64,000 nucleotides of DNA from Marivita sp051251565 (GTDB lineage: Bacteria > Pseudomonadota > Alphaproteobacteria > Rhodobacterales > Rhodobacteraceae), in the NCBI RefSeq assembly GCF_051251565.1, contig NZ_JBPOFB010000014.1, positions 1-64,000 of the forward strand. The letters run 5' to 3'. Within the stretch, counting starts at the first letter, position 1. Every line of letters starts with the position of its first letter. The translations under genes were made by a program, and so were the position numbers. Shown one piece after another: positions 57,428-64,000 of this stretch. Below the pieces are notes generated by a model. It had not been told where the DNA came from. It did no database searches and worked only from the letters and a program-made list of their open reading frames with translations.

Positions 57428-58861
57428 GGGAGTGGGCAAAAGCTGGTGGTCAAGCGGCCCGCTTTGAGACACCTAGCCTGCCGTCAAGGACAGCAGCCCG
57501 CGTAACAGCAACGTGATGCGCGCCCCGTGGTGACCATCTCATGCGCCGACGTTTGCCCATGCGGGTGTTGCCGATGTCATCAACACAGGCCTCTGCTCGG
57601 GACGATGAAACAGCGAGGCCAGTTCGGTGTCGATGGCCGTAATCAACGAGCGCGTCGAAGTTGTTCGCAAGGTAGGAATAAAGGTCCTGGCACCGAGCTC
57701 TGACGCGCTTGGCCGCTTCTCGTGATTCTCGGCTTTCGGCGTGCAGACGATCGCAGTCGATCTGAAGAACTTTGAGGATTGTCGCGGCGGTCATCACTTT
57801 GCCGTGCCAAAGGTACCAACGCAATGTATCGGCAGGTCGCTCGAAGAGGAGCGGCAACCCTAAGAATTCCTTCGATTGCAGAAGCCCCCGCACCGCATTT
57901 TCGATGTGCTTGACCCGCATCGAGATATGCCACCAGTCCAGTATGTGGGTGACTGGACCTCGAACGGCACGCCTCACCAAATTCGGCAGAGCAGGTTCGC
58001 CTGATGAAATCACGGTCACTTTGCTCTGACCGTCCCAGCCCTGCGCGATCAAGTCATGTCGGAGCTGCTTTGCAGGAGAAGTGGCGGCTTGCTGCACGAG
58101 GCCAAACCGCCGGCTCATATTGGGACTTTCAACCTTGCCGACCACGACATCCAGATGGCGTTTCTGGTATTCAGGCCGACATCGTATGTGCGCACCATCG
58201 AGGAAAACGGTCAGTGGTGAGCGCGGCGCGATTGTATCCGCGTCTCCTTGGCTTGCGTCGTCGTGACCTAGCTCGTCGGCGACGCGACACAAGCGATTTC
58301 GAACGGTCGTGTTCGACTGCGCCGAACAGGGCAGGAACATTTCGATCAATCGAGCGGCTTCCCGAAACGAGTGCCTGGCCCCCAATTCAGCCTGCAGGCG
58401 CCGAAGTTCGGGAGTCGCATGGTCAGAGAACAGTCCGGCAAGTGGTGATTGCGGTCCAGCTTTCGCGATCCCAGCCGGTTGGCACAAGCAGCGTCGAAGC
58501 CTTGGCCACTTCACCCGAATTCGCCCCAAAAGAGTGTCGAGAATACGGCCTCGATCATCATGGATCGCGCGGTGTTTGCCACAGCCATCGCATTTCCGGC
58601 GAGCCTCTATTGCTTCACCGACCTGATCTTGCACAATCGCTTCCTGCAAGCGTCTCAACAAGGTCTTTGCGTCGTCGAGGAGAAGGCCCACATTCTCGGA
58701 ACCAAACTCATCCGGCGCACGGCGAAGTCAACCGATATTGCGCCTCTTGGTTTCTCCATCGTCAAACGTCGTCTCGACAAAAATGCTTACATCCATGGTG
58801 GGTCCCGCTTTGTTCCGAAACCTTACCCTACCACGTCGACCACCAAGTTTTGCCCACTCCC
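57428..58861 (-). mobile_element. ISKra4-family element, about 1434 bp
   Basis: Imperfect inverted repeats bound it: GGGAGTGGGCAAAAGCTGGT at 57428 and, reversed from 58860, GGGAGTGGGCAAAACTTGGT, extending into GGTC. The transposase stop lies within the left repeat, as is common in compact IS. No clear target duplication is visible. Directly beyond its right end is a copy of an IS6-like terminal sequence. Confidence 0.75.
57450..58802 (-). pseudogene. ISKra4-family transposase with an early in-frame stop
   Basis: From the likely start (ATG near 58796) the minus strand reads DVSIFVETTFDDGETKRRNIG, with a TGA next. It then continues in frame as LRRAPDEFGSENVGLLLDDA through the whole protein. 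Diagnostic blocks are KCDGCGKHRAIHDDRG, VFLDGAHIRCRPEYQ, VTHILDWWHISMRVKH, ARCQDLYSYLANN and the end GKRRRMRWSPRGAHHVAVTRA. Translation could restart at GTG 58691, giving 413 residues of about 450. One stop separates it from an intact gene, so it is probably silent. Confidence 0.8.
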
Positions 58862-58863
58862 CG

Positions 58864-58880
58864 GGTGTTGTCACGTGAAC
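58864..58880. repeat. Solo copy of an IS6-like terminal repeat
   Basis: GGTGTTGTCACGTGAAC differs at one base from the right end of the element at 4162-4977. No IS6 interior follows before the RTX stop codon at 58908. Confidence 0.4.
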
Positions 58881-58907
58881 TCGCTGAGTTTTCAAGTTGG
58901 CAATGCC

Positions 58908-61900
58908 TCAAGCCCTTATTCGTATATCCACATCCCACATGTCGTGCTTCGTCTCAAACGTTGCAATGGTTGCACCGCGCGCGATCCGGGCACGGGCGTT
59001 TTTGACTTTGACAAATGTGCGCGCCGGAGCATAGCCTTTGACCTCTTGAGTGGCTGCGACGCAAAGCAGATGCGGCAACAGCAACGCCCGCTGGGTAATG
59101 GGCAAGGATTGCAGCGACATCGGACCAGGATAGAAGCTTTCGGCGGCAACGCCTTCTGCATCAATCACCGCGTGGCGATCCAACACAACGTGATAGTACT
59201 CCACGCTGCGGCATCCAGACATCTGACGTACACCGCGAAGCCCTGTAAGAGCCTTTGCCGGTACCAGCACCTCTTCGCTTGTCTCCGGATCATTTACCAG
59301 GATGCGGTGTTGCGGTGACACTTTCAAATTCCGGTGCGGCAGCCTACCATTGACGGCCCCTTTTTGAATCAAGATCGGCTTATCCTTATGGCTTGCCTTG
59401 TCCCACTCATGACATGAGCGATGCGTGAATAGCACCGGCAGTGCACCGGAATCTTTTGTCCAGACGAGATCACCCGATTTCAGGTCTTCAACCGCACACG
59501 GTCCATCCGGGGTATTGATCTGCGTGCCTGCTACAAAACACACGACGCCGGTGTTTTCGAAATTGTAGAAATTAGTATTCGCCGTTGCCCCGGAAAAGAC
59601 AATGCCGCCGCTGCCAAAGCTGGCGTTGTCGGAATAGTCCACACCACCAACGCCGTCGTTCGATTGGTTCAGGATTCCGTCATCGGCTTGGTCGGCTGTC
59701 AGTTCCCAGATGTCATCATAGAACGTCGACAGGTCGATCCGGTCGTTGTTCGTGATATCGTTGTCGTTCAGCGCTCCGGTATTGCCGAAATTGAAATCGC
59801 TGATCGTGTCGATGCCGTCGCCTGCGACATAGACAAAGGTGTCATTGCCATCCCCGCCGATGATCTGGTCGTCGCCGGTGCCTCCGGTGATCGTGTCGTT
59901 GCCGATCCAGCCATCCAGCGTGTCATTGCCATCCCCACCCTCAAGTTGGTCATTGCCGGTGCCTGCGAACAGGTCATCCGTTCCGGCACCACCAAGCAGG
60001 ATGTCGTCGCCACCTCCACCGCTCAGGGTGTCGTTGCCGTCGCCGCCATCGAGCCTGTCGGCAGAGCCATCATTGCCCCCGAGAAGAAGATCGTTGCCTG
60101 CGCCACCGATCAGGGTGTCGGCACCCTCGCCACCGTCGAGATAGTCGTCGTCCTGACCGCCATCCAGCAGGTCGTCGCCAAGCCCACCTTCCAGCGTGTC
60201 ATTGTCATCCTGACCGTAGATGGTGTCGTTGCCACCATCGCCGATCAGCAAGTCCGCGTTGTTGTTCGGCGCAAGATCGGTGCCGTCATTTGGCAGGTCG
60301 TAGGGGGCAAAGAACGGATAATCCGGATTGGTCGGGGCCACGTCACCATAGATGATGTCACCATCCGCGCCGCCCGAGATCGTGTCATTGCCTTCGTTGC
60401 CTTCGAGCGAGTCAGCGCCAGCACCGCCGGAAACCTCGTCGTCGTCAAAGCCCGCATCAACGGTGTCGGCCCCGTCACCGCCGAAGATGAGATCGTTGTC
60501 ATCTCCGCTCAGGATGCTGTCATTGCCGATCCCGCCATCAACGGTATCACGGTCATTGAATGCGTCCGCGTCACTCGGGTAGAAGAGCGGGTTGCCAGAG
60601 GCACCGTATCCTTCATCCGGCAGGCCGGTTCCGGGCGAGGTGCGTGTGTTGATGACATCGTCGCCCGCGCCACCAAGCACACTGTCATTGCCTTCAAAGC
60701 CGATGATCGTGTCATTGCCGTCACCGCCAAGCACGGTGTCGTTACCCGCACCAGCGTCGATGCTGTCATTGCCACCTTCACCAAAAAGCTGGTCATTGCC
60801 ATCACCGCCCGAGACGCTGTCATTGTCCGCGCCCGCGAATATCTGGTCATTGCCCGCGCCGCCCGACAGCATATCATTGCCGCCATCACCGATGATCGTG
60901 TCATCGCCATCTTCGCCATAGATGGAATCCGCGCCTGCGACCGCATCGTCGCCATCGAGGTAGTCGTTGCCAGCGCCCCCAAAGATGGTGTCCGCACCGT
61001 CCTGACCGAAGACTGTGTCATTGCCCGCGCCGCCAAGCACGCTGTCATCGCCGGTCCAGGCAAACACCTGATCGTTTCCGCCACCGCCATCGACAGTGTC
61101 ATTGCCGGTGCCTGCGTCGATCCAGTCGGCGCCGCTCCCGCCCGAGATCGAGTCAGCGCCATCGCCAGCCACAAGGCTGTCATCGCCCACACCACCGATC
61201 AGCGTGTCGGTGCCAATGCCACCGACAAGTGTGTCGTTTGACGGCAGGTGCTGGCCATCGGCCTGAACCAGGTCAACATAGTCAAGGCCAGTCGTATTTG
61301 CGAATTGCTGATCCTGAACACCGGGGGTGTTGGACGAGGTCCAGGTGATCTGGTCGCCGTCATTGACTGAAATATCATACGACCAGTAGGCATTGCCCGT
61401 TTGAACAGGACCAATCTGGATCAGCCAGGCATTGCCGGTCTCGCCCGTTGTTTCGTTGACGATGTCGGATTGGGCAATCGCATGAATCTCGGTGCCCGCC
61501 AGATAGGTGGTCGAGCCGATGGTGATGTCTGCGGTCAGGACCTGAGGAGCGCCTGTATCCTGCGTGCTGCCACTGGAGAAGTTGAGATCTTCGAAAGCGT
61601 TTTCGTCATCGGTGACCTGCACATTGGTGCTGGCTGCACTGCTGTCGAAGGTATAGGTCCCGTTGACAAGGATGCCTGTGGTGCCGGAGCTGTCCAAGGC
61701 AAACAGACCGAATTGCCCTCCTGGCGCACTTGCCGGACCGTCGCCGATAAGCAGGTCGTCGCCGTCCTGACCCTCAACAGAGTCGTTGCCTGCGCCGCCG
61801 AATAGCGTGTCATCGCCAAGCCCCGCGAATATGGTATCGTCTCCGTCACCGGCAAGGATCGAGTCCGCATCTGTGCCTCCCGGTCCGTCGCCACCATCGA

Positions 61901-64000
61901 CAACGTCGCCGTCTGGGTCACCGGTATAGGACGTGTCGATCAAATCTGCGACGTCGGTGCCTTCGATGATGAAGTCGCGCCCATCCGAAATGCCAAGCGC
62001 CACAAGCTCGTCGACTGTGTCCACCTCACTGGACAGAACACCAACCAAAGTAATGCTTTCACCGCCGGAGAACGTCAGGATCGCATCGCCTGTGCCGTCA
62101 CCGTTGGTGTCTGTGACGGTGACATCGCTCGTGCTGACCGGTGTTGTCCCACCATCCGAAGTAAGACCTGATACATCCAACTGGTCGTTGCCGTTGAACG
62201 TGCCATCGCCATTGTCGGTGGGTGCTTCAAAGCCAGAAACGGTGTCGTTGCCGTGGCCGTCTGAAAGGACCACCGTATCGGTGGCACCGTCCCCAGTGCC
62301 CGTACCTGTGTCGAGTGCGAACGTATCGTTCCCGATTCCACCTACGACTGTATCCGCGCCGCCGCCGGTGGTGACGTTGTCATCTCCAGTGGACCCAATA
62401 ACACTGTCATCTCCGGACCCAAGCGTGATGTCCTCGATCTCCGAGAAGGTCGCAATGTCTTCATCTGGGTTGAAATTTGCGTAGGGAACATTTGCAATAC
62501 CAGAACTTGCACCTGTCCATGTCGATGTTCCAACCGGGTCGCCGCCAGCGGCATCACTGACCGCCAGGTATGTGTTAAACGGCACACCGGTCGAAGACCC
62601 GTCGTATGTCGATGCAAGCCAGCCAACAGTGAAACTGTTGCCATTGGCATCGATATAGGTCGAAATACCTGGCATACCGATGCCATTTCCGGTGGTGTTC
62701 AGCCCATCCAGATCTTCGGCAAACTCCTGGGTGGTATCTTCGCTACCACCGCCACCGGTAACGCCTTGGCTATCATGAAGCGTGGTGTCGTCGTCTTCGA
62801 CAAGGACGTAGTGGAAGGTGCCTGCCGTGAAGTCGATATCAGACCGAGGATAGACCCCGAATCCCGTAATGCTGGACGGATCATCCGGTTCGAAAACGCG
62901 TACGTAATGAAAGCCAGCCGGGGCAGGGGGCAAAGCATTGCTAATGGTCCCGCTTTCACTATCGGCACTGTTACCCGCAGTCAGGTCGACTGTTACATTC
63001 TGCGTCAGGCCACTGGCGTCAATGGTGTCGCCATTGGTTTCCCCGGTTTCGCCGCCCTGAATAAGGTCGTCGCCAAAGCCGTTCTCCAGAACAAACGTGT
63101 CGTCGCCCTCTTGCCCGGACAGGATATCATTGCCCGCGCCACCGCTGATGCTGTCGTCGCCATCGCCGCCCTCCAGCGTGTCCGCCCCGCTGCCACCGTC
63201 GATGGTATCGTTGCCCGCGCCGCCTGTCAGCGCATTGTTTGCCGCGCTGCCAATAAGGGTATCGTCTCCCGATCCACCGATGACATTTTCAATGTTGCTG
63301 AAGGTGGTACCATAACTGCCGACACCATCTTGCAGATTGACCTCAAAAGCGAAAGCAGAGACGAGTGAGTTTCCGATGTCGTAGACGTCTTCACCGTCCC
63401 CTCCGTCGAAAACGTCAGCGCCTGACCCGGCCATCAAAGTGTCGTTGCCTTCGCCGCCTTCCAGGGTGTCCTGATTCGCGCCGCCGTCGAGCACATCATC
63501 GCCCGCGCCACCGATCAACGAGTCGTTGCCCGCGTCGCCGCGCAGCGTGTCATTGCCAGCCCCGGCGATGACCGTGTCGTTGCCATCGCCCCCGTCGATG
63601 AGATCATTACCGCCACGCGCATTGATGTCATCGTTGCCCGTGCCGCCCAGAATGGTGTCATTGCCGCCGCCGGTATCGAGCGTATCATCGCCTGCACCGC
63701 CATCATAATAGCGGTCGCTCGCGTCGGCGTCATAAGCCGCGATCAAATCATTGAACGCGGATCCGTAGGCGGTCGTGGCACCGCCATAGTCGTAATAGGT
63801 AACGTCAAACGTCGCCAGCCGCGCATCGAACATACCGCCAGCCAACATTGCGCCTTCCCAACCGTCCACATTGTCGAATGTGATCGTGTTGGTGCCGTCC
63901 GTCGCCGTGCCACCCGAGCCGGTATAGGTAATCGTTACCGCCGATGAAACGTCATAGAAACTTATGAACTCCGAGGCACTTCCGCTGTCGACGGCAATCT
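58908..64000 (-). CDS. Giant RTX calcium-binding protein with C-terminal Hint domain (5' end beyond the window)
   Basis: At least 1697 codons are open to the right edge. Most of it is glycine/aspartate nonapeptide repeats (GGAGNDTLxG type) in at least three blocks, which bind Ca2+ as parallel beta rolls. Two non-repeat segments interrupt them (roughly 330-480 and 740-900 from the first in-window Met at 63869), possible adhesin or sugar-binding domains. At about residue 1444 a Hint domain starts with CFVAGTQINTPDG, followed by VEDLKSGDLVWTKD, THRS, and VSPQHRILV. Hint domains self-process after export or act as autocleaving modules. Such proteins are secreted by type I systems and act as surface adhesins. 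No ABC secretion genes are in the window. Confidence 0.88.
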   Translation of the reverse strand, partial: IAVDSGSASEFISFYDVSSAVTITYTGSGGTATDGTNTITFDNVDGWEGAMLAGGMFDARLATFDVTYYDYGGATTAYGSAFNDLIAAYDADASDRYYDGGAGDDTLDTGGGNDTILGGTGNDDINARGGNDLIDGGDGNDTVIAGAGNDTLRGDAGNDSLIGGAGDDVLDGGANQDTLEGGEGNDTLMAGSGADVFDGGDGEDVYDIGNSLVSAFAFEVNLQDGVGSYGTTFSNIENVIGGSGDDTLIGSAANNALTGGAGNDTIDGGSGADTLEGGDGDDSISGGAGNDILSGQEGDDTFVLENGFGDDLIQGGETGETNGDTIDASGLTQNVTVDLTAGNSADSESGTISNALPPAPAGFHYVRVFEPDDPSSITGFGVYPRSDIDFTAGTFHYVLVEDDDTTLHDSQGVTGGGGSEDTTQEFAEDLDGLNTTGNGIGMPGISTYIDANGNSFTVGWLASTYDGSSTGVPFNTYLAVSDAAGGDPVGTSTWTGASSGIANVPYANFNPDEDIATFSEIEDITLGSGDDSVIGSTGDDNVTTGGGADTVVGGIGNDTFALDTGTGTGDGATDTVVLSDGHGNDTVSGFEAPTDNGDGTFNGNDQLDVSGLTSDGGTTPVSTSDVTVTDTNGDGTGDAILTFSGGESITLVGVLSSEVDTVDELVALGISDGRDFIIEGTDVADLIDTSYTGDPDGDVVDGGDGPGGTDADSILAGDGDDTIFAGLGDDTLFGGAGNDSVEGQDGDDLLIGDGPASAPGGQFGLFALDSSGTTGILVNGTYTFDSSAASTNVQVTDDENAFEDLNFSSGSTQDTGAPQVLTADITIGSTTYLAGTEIHAIAQSDIVNETTGETGNAWLIQIGPVQTGNAYWSYDISVNDGDQITWTSSNTPGVQDQQFANTTGLDYVDLVQADGQHLPSNDTLVGGIGTDTLIGGVGDDSLVAGDGADSISGGSGADWIDAGTGNDTVDGGGGNDQVFAWTGDDSVLGGAGNDTVFGQDGADTIFGGAGNDYLDGDDAVAGADSIYGEDGDDTIIGDGGNDMLSGGAGNDQIFAGADNDSVSGGDGNDQLFGEGGNDSIDAGAGNDTVLGGDGNDTIIGFEGNDSVLGGAGDDVINTRTSPGTGLPDEGYGASGNPLFYPSDADAFNDRDTVDGGIGNDSILSGDDNDLIFGGDGADTVDAGFDDDEVSGGAGADSLEGNEGNDTISGGADGDIIYGDVAPTNPDYPFFAPYDLPNDGTDLAPNNNADLLIGDGGNDTIYGQDDNDTLEGGLGDDLLDGGQDDDYLDGGEGADTLIGGAGNDLLLGGNDGSADRLDGGDGNDTLSGGGGDDILLGGAGTDDLFAGTGNDQLEGGDGNDTLDGWIGNDTITGGTGDDQIIGGDGNDTFVYVAGDGIDTISDFNFGNTGALNDNDITNNDRIDLSTFYDDIWELTADQADDGILNQSNDGVGGVDYSDNASFGSGGIVFSGATANTNFYNFENTGVVCFVAGTQINTPDGPCAVEDLKSGDLVWTKDSGALPVLFTHRSCHEWDKASHKDKPILIQKGAVNGRLPHRNLKVSPQHRILVNDPETSEEVLVPAKALTGLRGVRQMSGCRSVEYYHVVLDRHAVIDAEGVAAESFYPGPMSLQSLPITQRALLLPHLLCVAATQEVKGYAPARTFVKVKNARARIARGATIATFETKHDMWDVDIRIRA

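Noticed and set aside
58004..59005. Open frame of 333 codons on the plus strand
   Set aside because: Runs across the ISKra4 transposase and its border in antisense; no domain or start signal.
59664..61241. Open frame of 525 codons on the plus strand
   Set aside because: It is the complement of the RTX repeats; the strict GGxGxD repetition keeps the opposite frames open. Its product is a monotonous Val/Ile/Ala repeat with no start context.
58908..63869. Regularly spaced short repeats resembling a CRISPR array
   Set aside because: The repeats have 27-bp periodicity in a coding frame and encode GGxGxD nonapeptides; spacers and repeats are not distinguishable as in CRISPR.

Overview
The window reads as a Roseobacter-type alphaproteobacterium (Rhodobacterales). 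The basis is codon style, the set of accessory genes (holdfast-anchor-like locus, N-type ATPase, PHA-synthase/FabI/MaoC-Pta/AckA operon, RTX-Hint protein) and the insertion-sequence families present. This is inference from recognised families, not from a marker gene; no rRNA or tRNA gene was seen. The many broken insertion sequences and pseudogenes suggest a plastic accessory region or plasmid/chromid.

Region 1 (about 1-12.7 kb) is visibly AT-rich and uses many GTG/TTG starts. It holds a tail-to-tail pair of ATP-grasp ligases (543-2273 and 2313-3920) and a belt of dead transposases (IS66-, IS6- and IS481-like, about 0.2-5.7 kb). Next comes a three-gene surface-anchoring locus: HfaA-like, a CsgG/HfaB lipoprotein and an HfaD-like repeat protein (6078-9941). 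A NarL-type response regulator and histidine kinase (10159-12659) follow. Region 2 (12.7-15.9 kb) is nested IS wreckage: an IS6 tail, an IS3 tail, an IS21 element with an internally deleted istA, and an IS5 tail that cuts a heavy-metal P-type ATPase.

Region 3 (16.4-24.2 kb) carries cbpM-cbpA, an ABC export system (adaptor, permease, ATPase), a frameshifted CDF exporter, a stop-containing DUF1992 gene, DUF883/holin-like envelope genes and a cupin. Region 4 (24.4-37.2 kb) is an energy and low-oxygen block. It has a complete N-type ATP synthase operon (atpDCQRBEFAG), then an overlapping operon for PHA synthase, FabI, MaoC-phosphotransacetylase and acetate kinase, then small genes. Region 5 (37.2-41.2 kb) is a dedA operon split by an IS1595-family element of 2962 bp. 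Its ends are nearly fully readable (24-bp terminal repeats, 8-bp target duplication). It carries cargo: a Panacea-domain antitoxin-like gene with a two-TM partner, and a P63C-domain gene coupled to the transposase.

Region 6 (41.4-49.9 kb) is an arginine deiminase operon (YfcC-type transporter, arcA, arcB, arcC, degenerate GNAT), several tiny envelope proteins, a Crp/Fnr regulator and a VIT-family transporter. Region 7 (50.0-57.3 kb) is an extracytoplasmic flavin/heme redox system: ApbE, a PepSY-flavodoxin-FNR reductase, DUF2271, an acidic secreted protein, cytochrome b, a PepSY protein and an OmpR-type two-component system. Region 8 is an ISKra4-family element (57.4-58.9 kb) followed by a giant RTX protein with a C-terminal Hint domain that runs off the right edge.

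One thread ties regions 3-7 together. A 14-bp palindrome of the Crp/Fnr type, CTRAY-N4-RTYAR, lies 55-95 bp upstream of at least seven transcription units: the 59-aa acidic gene, the cupin, the N-ATPase, the PHA/acetate operon, the 138-aa gene, the arc operon and the crp-like gene itself, plus the redox two-component system. This suggests one regulon for energy stress controlled by the local Crp/Fnr protein.
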